Assembly: GCF_042678045.1 (NCBI RefSeq) | Contig: NZ_JBHUDI010000005.1 | Coordinates: 186,001-250,000, forward strand | Length of the DNA: 64,000 nt | Direction of reading: 5' to 3' | Source of the DNA: Natrinema amylolyticus_A | GTDB lineage: Archaea > Halobacteriota > Halobacteria > Halobacteriales > Natrialbaceae | Shown here: piece after piece, positions 1 through 7,748 of the stretch | How the letters are laid out: each line of letters begins with the position of its first letter | Numbering within the stretch: position 1 is the first letter of the stretch | Translations under genes and position numbers: made by a program | The notes under the pieces: generated by a model | What the model was told of the DNA's origin: nothing | Database searches by the model: none | Seen by the model: only the letters and a program-made list of their open reading frames with translations

Positions 1-2
1 AG

Positions 3-1148
3 ACGACGCTCGGCCGCACGCTCGTCGGATTACGCGAGCCGACAGCCGGCTCGGTCACCTACCGCGGGACCGAGCTGACCGTGTGCGACCGAGCCGAACT
101 CCGGGAGCTGCGAAGCGAGATCCAGTACGTCTTCCAGGACCCGCTCGCGAGCCTGAATCCGCAGTTGACCGTCGCCGAGAGCATCGGTGAAGCCCTCTCG
201 GTTCACGACATCGTTCCAGCGGATCGCCGTACCGAACGCGTTCGTGAATTACTCGAGACGGTCGACCTGCACGCACACCACGCGACCCGGTACCCACACG
301 AACTCTCCGGTGGGCAGCGCCAGCGGGTCGGCATCGCCCGCGCGCTCGCTGTCGAACCCGACCTGATCGTCTGTGACGAGCCGGTATCGGCGCTTGACGT
401 CTCGGTCCAGGCCGAAATCCTCAATCTGTTGTCCGACCTGCAGGATCGATTCGGCCTCGCCTACCTGCTGATCACCCACGACCTCTCGGTCGTCGAGCAC
501 CTCGCCGACCGTGTGGCCGTCATGTATCTGGGACGGCTCGTCGAAACGGGGACGACCGCCGAGGTGTTCGCCGAGCCGTCCCATCCCTACACCGAGGCGC
601 TGCTGTCTGCGATCCCCGAACCCGACCCCTGCTGGGACGGCGACCGAATCGTCCTCGAGGGGACCGTCCCCTCGCCGATCGACATCCCCGCCGGCTGTCG
701 GTTTCACCCGCGCTGTCCGAACGTGATTCCGCCAGCCGAGTACGACCTCGCTGTCGACGAGTTCCGTGCCGTGTTGTCGTTGCGAACCCGGCTCAGCGAA
801 ATCGATGCCGACGCGGGGCTCGAGGCACTGCTCCCGCATGCTGACGATCGCGCGGTCGCCGTCGATCCGGCAGCGATCCGGGACGCCCACGACATCCCGC
901 GACGGCTCTCCGATCCGGACGCGGACGCCGACCTCGAAGACGCGCTCGAGACTGTCGCGGCTGGCGATCTCTCGAGCGCACGGAAACTGCTCGCGTCGGC
1001 GTTCGAGACGCCCTGTGAGACGACCGAACCGGCCCTGGAACCGGGACCGGCCACCCATCCGATCGCCTGCCACCGATTCGATGACCGGTTCGTAGACGAT
1101 ACTGACACCGACGCCGCCACAGAAAGCGTGGGATCGACTGACAAATGA
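3..1148 (+). CDS. Oligopeptide/dipeptide ABC transporter ATP-binding protein (5' end outside window)
   Basis: The reading frame is open from the first bases, beginning just after the expected Walker A lysine, so the N-terminus lies outside the window; 381 residues are visible. The signature LSGGQRQR, Walker B LIVCDEPVSALD and the H-loop LLITHD are intact. The oligopeptide family C-terminal domain with GCRFHPRCP follows, then an acidic tail of about 130 residues. It should power uptake of peptides or similar solutes at the cytoplasmic face (DppF/OppF type). It overlaps the next gene by four bases (ATGA), suggesting co-transcription. Substrate cannot be told from the sequence. Confidence 0.93.
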   Translation, partial: TTLGRTLVGLREPTAGSVTYRGTELTVCDRAELRELRSEIQYVFQDPLASLNPQLTVAESIGEALSVHDIVPADRRTERVRELLETVDLHAHHATRYPHELSGGQRQRVGIARALAVEPDLIVCDEPVSALDVSVQAEILNLLSDLQDRFGLAYLLITHDLSVVEHLADRVAVMYLGRLVETGTTAEVFAEPSHPYTEALLSAIPEPDPCWDGDRIVLEGTVPSPIDIPAGCRFHPRCPNVIPPAEYDLAVDEFRAVLSLRTRLSEIDADAGLEALLPHADDRAVAVDPAAIRDAHDIPRRLSDPDADADLEDALETVAAGDLSSARKLLASAFETPCETTEPALEPGPATHPIACHRFDDRFVDDTDTDAATESVGSTDK

Positions 1149-1633
1149 CTGATCATCGCCCACGCGAGAACGCAGCCGAGCGTACGCGCACGCGGACGAT
1201 CGACTGGCAAGCGTTCAGTCATGCGGTCATACCGCCAACGATTCGCCAGTGGGCGATCGAGGTCAGCGTGGCGACCGACAAGCACCGATACGAACCCGGC
1301 GAGCGGGTCGACGTCACGATCACGTTCCGCAACCGGCTGCCGATCCCGATCCGGGTTCGGACTGACTCGCCAAACTACTGGTACTGGACCGTCGACGGTT
1401 TTCGTGAGGCGTCGCAGGTACCGCGGCCAGTGCCGGACCGGCCCGCCGCGTTTTCGTTCGCTCGACGCGAGGTCAAACGCTTCACGCGGCAGTGGCACCA
1501 GCGACTCCAGCTCAGCGAGGACGAGTGGCGGCCGGTCGACCCTGACACGTACACGCTTGCGGCGGGGATCACCCGCTCGGATGCTGTTGCTTGTGGACTC
1601 GTCGACCACACAGTTATCGAAATCGTCGACTGA
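1145..1633 (+). CDS. Hypothetical protein, BsuPI-like beta-sandwich
   Basis: This 162-residue protein starts inside the stop of the transporter ATPase gene (ATGA overlap), so it is probably translated with it. The core reads like a beta-sandwich of the intracellular proteinase inhibitor BsuPI type: YEPGERVDVTITFRN near residue 48, followed by strands ending in VIEIVD. There is no signal peptide and no membrane segment. The N-terminal 30 residues are basic and low in complexity. Inhibitor activity is not implied; BsuPI-like folds are common in archaeal proteins of unknown role. The assignment to the fold is a weak family resemblance. Confidence 0.75.
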   Translation: MTDHRPRENAAERTRTRTIDWQAFSHAVIPPTIRQWAIEVSVATDKHRYEPGERVDVTITFRNRLPIPIRVRTDSPNYWYWTVDGFREASQVPRPVPDRPAAFSFARREVKRFTRQWHQRLQLSEDEWRPVDPDTYTLAAGITRSDAVACGLVDHTVIEIVD

Positions 1634-1708
1634 TACGGTCTGCTGTCACTGTTTCCCGGCGCACCCACACCCCGCCGTGCGGGTGCGCCAGCACTGACTG
1701 ACAGTAGT
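1634..1708 (-). repeat. 75-bp hairpin element, copy 1
   Basis: One of four copies of an element of exactly 75 bp (others at 8466, 25210 and 28582). Read on the minus strand it begins ACTACTGTCAGTCAGTG and ends GTGACAGCAGACCGTA. The core is a perfect 9-bp inverted repeat, GGCGCACCC at 1658-1666 and GGGTGCGCC at 1681-1689. It starts one base after the stop codon of the preceding gene and may act as a transcription terminator. The ends form an imperfect inverted repeat, CTNCTGTC. Confidence 0.8.
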
Positions 1709-2006
1709 CCAGATAATACACAGCTTTCCGACGCGACGTAGCTGTTACTCGACGGAAATCGAATCCTCGAGCCGAGACGTAGCGGACGGTCAGTTTGAAC
1801 AACACCCGTCACCCTCACTGTGTGAAGGTACCGTCCGATTCGAACCGCTGTCGTGCTATGGTTGGCGCTTACGAGTTAGTTCGCGCTAAAACGGAGCGGA
1901 AGGTAGATTTGAACCACACCAGCACTCTCGTTCGCTCGAGCGCTGTCCGGTTCAAACTACCACCGTGCTATACTCGACGCTCGCGGACTTGCTCGCGTCA
2001 GAAGTA
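1709..2006. repeat. Tandem, mirrored copies of the tRNA-Met 3' end
   Basis: No gene is seen here. Minus-strand segments resembling the T-arm and acceptor 3' half of the adjacent initiator tRNA occur at 1780-1800 and 1895-1917, with the real tRNA end at 2008-2030; the spacing is 114 and 113 bp. Between them, plus-strand versions such as GGTTCAAACTACC (about 1953-1965) point the other way, so each unit can fold on itself. A more degenerate piece may lie near 1752-1781. This looks like decayed duplication of the tRNA 3' end, the usual target of archaeal integrases. Confidence 0.65.
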
Positions 2007-2081
2007 TAGCGGGAGGTAGATTTGAACTACCGATCTGCGGGTTATGAGCCCGCCGGAATCTCCTGGCTATCCCATCCCGCT
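2007..2081 (-). tRNA. Initiator tRNA-Met (CAT)
   Basis: The minus strand folds as a 75-nt tRNA. The acceptor stem is AGCGGGA paired with TCCCGCT, with an A discriminator at 2007. The anticodon arm GCGGGCTCATAACCCGC has anticodon CAT flanked by three consecutive G:C pairs, and the T arm carries GTTCAAATC. The A1:U72 pair and the three G:C pairs mark it as the initiator rather than the elongator. No intron is present and CCA is not encoded. Confidence 0.95.
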
Positions 2082-2104
2082 ACCTGTTCATACCCGAGTG
2101 GACT

Positions 2105-2113
2105 AGTTAAGGG
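2105..2113 (-). promoter_or_regulatory. TATA-like box for initiator tRNA
   Basis: On the minus strand the sequence CCCTTAACT lies about 24-32 bases upstream of the first tRNA nucleotide, the usual archaeal TATA distance. Confidence 0.5.
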
Positions 2114-2147
2114 TTGTGATTCGGCTGCCGTATGCGGGTTTCTACCG

Positions 2148-2594
2148 CTACTCTTGATGAACTTGCCACGTGTAGAGACTCTCACATGTGTAATTGACGA
2201 AGAAGCCGACACCGATTCCGACCACGTTTGCCGCCACGTACCAGATGTCGAACCGGCGAACCAGGATTGCCAGCACGACCAGCGTCACGAGAAACCCGCC
2301 GAGTCGAACCACGTTCGAGCGCAGGAACCGCTTTCCTAGTGGCCGGAGTCCACTCTTCCCGTAGTCCGCGAACGTCCACCGTTCGTTGATCGCGAAGATC
2401 ACTGCGATGCCGAGTTCCCAGGAGAGTACCTTCGCAACGACCGGGCCGAGAACCGTCGCCTCGACGAGCAATACGAGAACCACGTTGTCGACGGCCGCCC
2501 CGACGGCACCGACGCCGACGAACTGCCCGAACCGTGTCGTCGACCACAGCGCGCGAATTCGCATCCGGACAGCCTCTGACAGGGAGTTACTCAT
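2148..2594 (-). CDS. GtrA family membrane protein
   Basis: A 148-residue protein with four hydrophobic segments in the GtrA arrangement. The GtrA hallmarks FVGVGAVGAAVDNVVL near residue 25, FAINERWTF near 70 and a C-terminal FFVNY are visible. GtrA-like proteins take part in moving or flipping polyprenyl-linked sugars across the membrane during glycan modification. It stands alone: the initiator tRNA lies downstream on the same strand and HAH_0734 upstream. The start is the ATG at 2594. Confidence 0.88.
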   Translation of the reverse strand: MSNSLSEAVRMRIRALWSTTRFGQFVGVGAVGAAVDNVVLVLLVEATVLGPVVAKVLSWELGIAVIFAINERWTFADYGKSGLRPLGKRFLRSNVVRLGGFLVTLVVLAILVRRFDIWYVAANVVGIGVGFFVNYTCESLYTWQVHQE

Positions 2595-2757
2595 CGTCGT
2601 GTTCGGCCTCGAGCGTACCGATCACTGTCGACGGCTTGAATTTCCATCTTCCGGTCGTCGGACAGAAATAACAACTCAAATACAGATCGTTCGACCTGTC
2701 AGAAATAGCTCGGACACTGCCGGGCGGCGGTCGCGATCAGTCCCGATCAGATCGCGA

Positions 2758-3024
2758 TCAAATCGCGAGATCCGCTTTTTCGCGGACGACTTCGACGTCC
2801 TCGGCGTCGACGCGGTCGACCTCGAGGAAATGCGGCGTGTAGTTTCGCTTCTCGTAATCTTCGTACTCGGCTTCCTCGCCGACGGTACACCAGAGCTGGA
2901 CGCGGTCGGGACCGTGGTACTCGCCGTTTCTGTTGATCCCGAAACAGACCACTTCCGACTCCCCGTATCGGATGATGGCCCCGTTTCGAATGCCGGGATC
3001 GCCGTGGATGATGAGTTGTTTCAT
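2758..3024 (-). CDS. HAH_0734-like small protein
   Basis: An 88-residue soluble protein beginning MKQLIIHGDPGIRNGAIIRY; the ATG at 3024 is preferred over an in-frame start 63 bases upstream because the family begins at MKQ. It resembles a small conserved haloarchaeal family (HAH_0734 type) with the conserved stretch PDRVQLWCTVG and YEKRNYTPHFLEVDRVDAED. No catalytic motif is recognised. It is divergent from rpl44e, with about 135 bp between the two starts. Confidence 0.85.
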   Translation of the reverse strand: MKQLIIHGDPGIRNGAIIRYGESEVVCFGINRNGEYHGPDRVQLWCTVGEEAEYEDYEKRNYTPHFLEVDRVDAEDVEVVREKADLAI

Positions 3025-3116
3025 GCGCTTTGCTTCACAGGAGAACGGATTAAACGCTTCGGAGGCTGCTGTCTCCATCTCCCTCATACGCGAGGGGGCC
3101 GGCCGCTATCAAACGG

Positions 3117-3124
3117 TTTTTAAA
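3117..3124 (+). promoter_or_regulatory. TATA-like box for the rpl44e operon
   Basis: TTTTTAAA lies 36-43 bases before the rpl44e ATG, consistent with a short leader. It is the only AT-rich stretch in the divergent spacer. Confidence 0.55.
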
Positions 3125-3159
3125 CAGCGCTGCCATAGGCCACAGCAAGTGAGATAACC

Positions 3160-3441
3160 ATGCAGATGCCACGCCGATTCAATACGTACTGTCCGCACTG
3201 CAACGAACACCACGAACACGAAGTCGAAAAGTCCCGCACCGGCCGCTCCTCGGGCATGAAATGGGACGCTCGCCGTACCCGGCGCAACAGCGCGTCGATC
3301 GGTAACTCCGGTCGCTTCTCGAAGGTGCCCGGTGGCGAGAAGCCGACCAAGAAAACCGACCTCAAGTACCGGTGCAGCGAATGTGGCAAGGCCCACCTCC
3401 GCGAGGGATGGCGCGCCGGCCGACTCGAGTTCCAGGAGTGA
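3160..3441 (+). CDS. rpl44e: 50S ribosomal protein L44e
   Basis: A 93-residue zinc-ribbon ribosomal protein of the large subunit, full length for the archaeal family. Zinc ligands are visible as CPHC at residues 11-14 and CSEC near 72-75, and the basic stretch RRTRRNSASIGNSGRFSKVP is typical. It is first in a tight operon with rps27e, eIF2A, nop10 and a PAC2 protein, an arrangement conserved in archaea that ties ribosome components to initiation and rRNA modification. Confidence 0.97.
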   Translation: MQMPRRFNTYCPHCNEHHEHEVEKSRTGRSSGMKWDARRTRRNSASIGNSGRFSKVPGGEKPTKKTDLKYRCSECGKAHLREGWRAGRLEFQE

Positions 3442-3446
3442 TTACG

Positions 3447-3620
3447 ATGGCAGGAAATTTCTACAGCGTTCGATGCGGTGACTGCGAGAACGAACAGACA
3501 GTCTTCGGCAAAGCCTCCTCCGAGGTCGCCTGTGCCGTCTGTGGCACGACGCTCGCGCGACCGACCGGTGGCAAAGCCGAGATCGAACACGAGATCGTAG
3601 AAACAGTCGAGTCACGATGA
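3447..3620 (+). CDS. rps27e: 30S ribosomal protein S27e
   Basis: A 57-residue zinc-finger protein of the small subunit, with CGDC and CAVCG supplying the four cysteines. The frame stays open 75 bases upstream, but the ATG at 3447 gives MAGNFYSVRCGDC, the family start, and sits five bases after the rpl44e stop. It overlaps the eIF2A start by four bases (ATGA), indicating translational coupling. Confidence 0.96.
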   Translation: MAGNFYSVRCGDCENEQTVFGKASSEVACAVCGTTLARPTGGKAEIEHEIVETVESR

Positions 3621-4417
3621 AATACAGCGGCTGGCCCGACCCCGGCGAGCTCGTCGTCGGCAAGATCGACGAGATCGAGGACTTCGGCGTCTTCGTCGAT
3701 CTCGAGGAGTACGAGGACAAGCGCGGCCTCATCCACATCTCCGAGGTCGCTAGCGGATGGATCAAGAACGTCCGCGACCACGTCCGCGAGGGCCAGATCG
3801 TCGTCTGCAAGGTCTTAGACGTCGACGAGGGGTCTCAGCAGATCGATCTCTCGTTGAAAGACGTCAACGACCACCAGCGCTCGGATAAGATCCAGGAGTG
3901 GAAAAACGAGCAGAAGGCCGACAACTGGATGGAACTGGCCTTCGGCGACGAGATCGGCGACGAGGACTACACCGCGATCGCCAACGAACTGATCGGCGCC
4001 CACGGGAGTCTCTACGACGGCTTCAAGCAGGCCGCGATCCACGGCGAGGAAGCCCTCGAGAACACCGATCTCGCCGACGACGAGATCGACGCGATCGTCG
4101 AGACGGCCCGCGAGAACGTCTCGGTGCCCTACGTCAACGTCACCGGCTACGTCGATTTACAGAACCCGTCGCCAAGCGGCGTCGACGGCATCCGTGAGGC
4201 CCTCGAGGCGGCCGAAGGTAATGGTGAGGTGCCCGATGAAGTCGACCTCGAAGTGAGCTACGTCGGCGCGCCCGAGTACCGCATCGAGGTGCAGGCACCA
4301 AATTACAAGACCGCCGAGTCCCAACTCGAGGACAGCGCCGACCGCGCGATCGCCGCGATCGAAGGCCACGGCGGCAGCGGCGAGTACCACCGCGAGCGAC
4401 GGACCGACGACGAGTAA
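3617..4417 (+). CDS. eif2a: Translation initiation factor aIF2, alpha subunit
   Basis: A 266-residue protein of the usual length. The N-terminal S1 RNA-binding domain runs over about residues 10-85 (GELVVGKIDEIEDFGVFVDL, then HISEVASGWI), followed by a helical middle domain and a C-terminal alpha/beta domain. As part of the aIF2 trimer it helps bring initiator tRNA-Met to the small subunit; that tRNA gene lies 1.5 kb upstream in this window. It overlaps rps27e by four bases and nop10 by one. Confidence 0.97.
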   Translation: MKYSGWPDPGELVVGKIDEIEDFGVFVDLEEYEDKRGLIHISEVASGWIKNVRDHVREGQIVVCKVLDVDEGSQQIDLSLKDVNDHQRSDKIQEWKNEQKADNWMELAFGDEIGDEDYTAIANELIGAHGSLYDGFKQAAIHGEEALENTDLADDEIDAIVETARENVSVPYVNVTGYVDLQNPSPSGVDGIREALEAAEGNGEVPDEVDLEVSYVGAPEYRIEVQAPNYKTAESQLEDSADRAIAAIEGHGGSGEYHRERRTDDE

Positions 4418-4596
4418 TGAAATCGGATATCCGGGTGTGTTCGGCGTGGCGTGCGGTCCACGACCGCCCGGTGTATACCCTTTCTGAGAGCTGCCCCGAG
4501 TGCGGTGCCGACGCCGAAAACAGCGCGCCAGCACCGTTCGATCCTGACGATCCCCACGGCGAGTACCGACGCGCTCTTAAACGTCGCTATCGCTGA
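4417..4596 (+). CDS. nop10: H/ACA RNA-protein complex protein Nop10
   Basis: A 59-residue gene whose ATG shares its A with the last base of the eIF2A stop (TAATG). The protein begins MKSDIRVCSAWRAVHDRPVY and continues TLSESCPECG, then a linker to FDPDDPHGEYRRALKRRYR, the full Nop10 pattern. Archaeal Nop10 normally has a zinc ribbon; here Cys8, Cys26 and Cys29 are seen, with Trp11 rather than Cys at the fourth position, so metal binding may be altered. It works with Cbf5, Gar1 and L7Ae in guide-RNA pseudouridylation. The position between eIF2A and PAC2 matches the conserved archaeal operon. Confidence 0.95.
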   Translation: MKSDIRVCSAWRAVHDRPVYTLSESCPECGADAENSAPAPFDPDDPHGEYRRALKRRYR

Positions 4597-4602
4597 TACG
4601 GT

Positions 4603-5370
4603 ATGGACGAACTCGAGATCGACGCAGTCGCCGAGGTCGAACTGGACGACCCCGTCCTCGTCGAGGGGTTGCCGGGCGTCGGACACGTCGGCACCCTCGC
4701 CGTCGAACACCTGCTCGAGGAACTCGAGGGCGAGAGTACGCTCGTTCGACGGGTCTACTCCCGTGAGTTCCCACCGCAGGTAAGCGTCGAGGACGGTGTC
4801 TCTGAACTAACCTGTGCGGAACTCTACGCCGTCGACGTTCCCGAAGGACGTGATCTCCTGCTGTTGACCGGTGACCACCAGGCCCAGAGCAATGCCGGTC
4901 ACTACACGTTGACCGACGCCTTCCTCGACATCGCCGAGGAGTTCGGCGCGACCGAGGTGTACGCACTCGGCGGCGTGCCGACCGGCGAACTCATCGACGA
5001 GTACGCCGTCGTCGGGGCCGTCAGCGACGAGTCGCTGCTCGAGGGACTCGAGGACGCGGGCGTCGAGTTCCGCGAGGACGAACCTGCTGGCGGCATCGTC
5101 GGCGTCTCCGGACTCTTGCTGGGGCTCGGTGAGCGCCGTGGCTTCGAGGCGGCCTGTCTGATGGGCGAGACGAGCGGCTACCTCGTCGATCCCAAGAGTG
5201 CCCGGTCGGTACTCGAGGTGCTCGAGGAAGTACTCGGCTTCGACCTCGACTACGAGTCCCTGGACGAGCGTGCTGATGAGATGGAGGACGTCATCGGGAA
5301 GATTCAGGAGATGGAACAACAACAGAGCATGGACGTGCCGACCGACGACGACCTGCGGTACATCGGCTAA
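4603..5370 (+). CDS. PAC2-family proteasome assembly chaperone homologue
   Basis: A 255-residue soluble protein that opens with VLVEGLPGVGHVGTLAVEHL, the PAC2 family hallmark, and has a second glycine-rich stretch GGIVGVSGLLLGLGERRGF near residue 165. The C-terminus is a charged helix ending in a short tail. Eukaryotic PAC2 helps assemble the 20S proteasome; archaeal members are presumed to act on proteasome or ATPase assembly, but this is not proven. It is the last gene of the rpl44e operon, six bases after nop10. Confidence 0.9.
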   Translation: MDELEIDAVAEVELDDPVLVEGLPGVGHVGTLAVEHLLEELEGESTLVRRVYSREFPPQVSVEDGVSELTCAELYAVDVPEGRDLLLLTGDHQAQSNAGHYTLTDAFLDIAEEFGATEVYALGGVPTGELIDEYAVVGAVSDESLLEGLEDAGVEFREDEPAGGIVGVSGLLLGLGERRGFEAACLMGETSGYLVDPKSARSVLEVLEEVLGFDLDYESLDERADEMEDVIGKIQEMEQQQSMDVPTDDDLRYIG

Positions 5371-5406
5371 CTCGTCGCGTTCGGTTGCTGTCGCGATCGT
5401 CGTTCA

Positions 5407-5757
5407 TTAGGAGGGAGTCGACAGGTGTGGCTCCGGTGGCCAGTCGTCGAGCTCCGCGGTGGCTTCGAACAGCGTTTCGACGGCCGGGTCATCGGTGAAC
5501 GTGACTGTCCCGTCGCTCCAGTCGACGTCGATGAGATCTCGGTCGCGTAATTTCGGCAGATGGATGTGGACCAGTCGGATGCGAGCCCGATCGATCTCCG
5601 CCCCGGAGAGGTTCTCGCGTGTCGTCCGATGTCGCCGGACGGCGACCCGTCGTGCGAGGGCAGTGATGGTACTCTCGCCACTTCGCTCGCGGAGTTCGTA
5701 CAGCAGGTACTGGCGATCGGCACTGGCCAGCACTCGATACGTCTCTACCGGTTCCAT
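5407..5757 (-). CDS. DUF7344 winged-helix regulator
   Basis: A 116-residue protein with the haloarchaeal DUF7344 pattern: YRVLASADRQYLLYELRER at the N-terminus, then ALARRVAVRRH and the recognition segment IRLVHIHLPKLRDRDLIDVDWSDGTVTF. It probably binds DNA and regulates nearby or distant genes. There are no membrane segments. It converges on the PAC2 gene. Three other members occur in the polysaccharide region of this window. Confidence 0.85.
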   Translation of the reverse strand: MEPVETYRVLASADRQYLLYELRERSGESTITALARRVAVRRHRTTRENLSGAEIDRARIRLVHIHLPKLRDRDLIDVDWSDGTVTFTDDPAVETLFEATAELDDWPPEPHLSTPS

Positions 5758-5852
5758 ATGACCCTAGCGGAGGGAGCGGCGCCACTGCAAAAGGAACGAT
5801 GTCTGAAGGCGTTGGTAGGGTGGGGCTCGACGACTGGATCGAAATCGATCAG

Positions 5853-6632
5853 TCAACCCTCGAGGACCTCGTAGGACACGTCGGCGTCCCGGAGCGCGTC
5901 AGTAACGCGGCCGACGGCGTCGGTCGTCGCGACGGCAGTGACTGCGAGGCCGTGGCTCGCGGCGTCGGCCGCGACGTCGCCGACGGCGAACGTGACTGCG
6001 GGTTCGGTGCCGGCCTGCCGGCAGGCGACGACGGCCTCGACGCCAGTGGCGACGACGAGATCGGCGTCATCACAGGCCTCGGTGACGGTCTCGTCGTCGA
6101 TCGCGCGGCTCCCGCCGGTACGGATAGACGGGACCTGCAAGACGGTGACGGAGCCGGGCTCGAGTTCCATGACGCCCTCGAAGCTGGTAACGCCGACATC
6201 GGTGCCGGCCTCGGCATCGCTGGTTGCGATTCCGGTCGCGGGGCCCTTGTCCCCCGGTGTGGCGTGGAGGAGGCCGTCCTCGACCGTCAGCGAGACCGTC
6301 TCTCCTTCCTCGATGTCGTGGGTAGCGATATAGGCGTCCTCGCTCATCGCGCCGAGAACGTCACCGGTGACGTGGTCGGCGAACCGGCGGACGTCGTCGG
6401 CTGCGCGAAAGAGCCAGTCGACTCCTTCGCGGGTGACGCGGTAGCGCGAGCGCCCCTCCTTCTCGACGAGCCCTTCCTCGACGAGTTCGCGGATGTATTC
6501 GCTGACGGCCTGGCTCGTCACGCCGACTTCCTCGGCGATCTCACCCTGACTGACCGCGGGCTGGCGCTCGGCGATCTGGACGAGAATCCGGAACCGCGTC
6601 GCGGCCCGCTTGTTATCGAGGACGTCGACCAT
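5853..6632 (-). CDS. HTH transcriptional regulator with C-terminal sensor-like domain
   Basis: A 259-residue protein. Residues 1-80 are a winged helix (RAATRFRILVQIAERQPAVS, then EIAEEVGVTSQAVSEYIREL) and the remainder is an alpha/beta domain of unknown ligand (DUF7839-like). The ATG at 6632 gives MVDVLDNKRAATRF; the 31 upstream in-frame residues look non-coding. It diverges from archaeosortase A with about 130 bp between starts, so it might regulate that gene; this is only inferred from position. Confidence 0.85.
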   Translation of the reverse strand: MVDVLDNKRAATRFRILVQIAERQPAVSQGEIAEEVGVTSQAVSEYIRELVEEGLVEKEGRSRYRVTREGVDWLFRAADDVRRFADHVTGDVLGAMSEDAYIATHDIEEGETVSLTVEDGLLHATPGDKGPATGIATSDAEAGTDVGVTSFEGVMELEPGSVTVLQVPSIRTGGSRAIDDETVTEACDDADLVVATGVEAVVACRQAGTEPAVTFAVGDVAADAASHGLAVTAVATTDAVGRVTDALRDADVSYEVLEG

Positions 6633-6761
6633 ACCGCTATATTTCGGTGCGCAGCAAAAAGGGACGCGGTCGGCCGGCTTGCCGCGTTCGACCCGCTGGA
6701 TCGACCGGCCGTGCCGAGGCGTCAAGTTGATAGCTGGAGAGACCGTCGGATTGACGTGAGC

Positions 6762-7748
6762 ATGCCGGCCCTACCCACGGCGACTGCGACGAGTATCGGT
6801 TCGCTTCCGCTTGGGGACCTCCTCGCCTGGACCGCGATCGCCGCGTTCGTCGTGGCGATGGTCCTCGAATGGCGCGAGCTCGTCGATCCCGCACGCTATC
6901 TCGCCGCAGGCGCCTGGGTCGTCTTCGGCGTTTTCTGGCTGACGATGGTCCCTCACTACTACCTCGAGGTCAAGAGCCCGATCCAGACGTTGCTGACGCT
7001 TGCGGCGCTGCCGCTGTCTGTCTATGCCGGATACCTGCTCGTCCAGGGTCGAGAATCCTTGCTCGTGCTGTCGAACGCCGTCGCATTCATGGGCCTGATA
7101 TATTTGCCCGCGGAGACGGTTCCTCTCGTTCGTACCTGGCTGATCGAGACGACGGCCGCCCAGACGCATTTCGGGATGGAGCTGTTCGGCTACAGCCCCG
7201 GCATCGTCGAAGGGAGCAACGGTTACATGAGCAAGTTCGCCTTCGATCCCAACGAGACGGTGACCGGCCGGACGACCTACATCGTCATGTCCTGTACCGG
7301 CATCGGTAGTATGGCGATCTTCGGCGGGCTCATCGCGGCGGTCGACGCGCCGCTCAAGCGGAAGGTCACACCCTTCCTGCTCTCGATCGGCGTCATCTGG
7401 TTTCTGAATCTCGTCCGGAACGTCTTCATCGGGCTGGCCTCGCCGTGGGGTTGGTTCCAGCAGGACGTCTTCGTCTACGTGGTCACGGAGCTCATGGGCG
7501 CACCCGCCGATCGGACCTCCTATCTCGTCGCCCACAACTTCATCGCCCAGGCGCTGTCGATCGTCGCCCTGCTCGGCATTACGTACCTCGTCGTCCGGCT
7601 GCTCCCGGAAGTCTTCGATCCCCTCGAGGAAGTCCTCTACATCCTGACCGGCACGGAGTACGACCTCGCGGACGCCCTCGGCACGGAGGGGCCGGGCGAC
7701 AGCACGGCGGCGGCGAGTGCAGCCCGCTCCAAGACGGGCGATGACTGA
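6762..7748 (+). CDS. artA: Archaeosortase A
   Basis: A 328-residue polytopic membrane transpeptidase with about eight hydrophobic segments. The exosortase/archaeosortase catalytic cysteine is seen in MSCTGIGSM (Cys178) and the partner arginine in LNLVRNVFIG (Arg219). The third residue is probably in the loop DRTSYLVAHN (Arg251 or His258). Archaeosortase A removes the PGF-CTERM tail of surface proteins such as the S-layer glycoprotein and joins them to an archaeal lipid. The ATG at 6762 is preferred over GTG at 6756; the long open frame further upstream is antisense to the regulator. It overlaps the next gene by eight bases. Confidence 0.95.
   Translation: MPALPTATATSIGSLPLGDLLAWTAIAAFVVAMVLEWRELVDPARYLAAGAWVVFGVFWLTMVPHYYLEVKSPIQTLLTLAALPLSVYAGYLLVQGRESLLVLSNAVAFMGLIYLPAETVPLVRTWLIETTAAQTHFGMELFGYSPGIVEGSNGYMSKFAFDPNETVTGRTTYIVMSCTGIGSMAIFGGLIAAVDAPLKRKVTPFLLSIGVIWFLNLVRNVFIGLASPWGWFQQDVFVYVVTELMGAPADRTSYLVAHNFIAQALSIVALLGITYLVVRLLPEVFDPLEEVLYILTGTEYDLADALGTEGPGDSTAAASAARSKTGDD

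Noticed and set aside
5799..6761. Long in-frame extension upstream of artA
   Set aside because: It is the antisense frame of the HTH regulator at 5853-6632 and its protein shows no hydrophobic or conserved pattern; archaeosortase starts at 6762.
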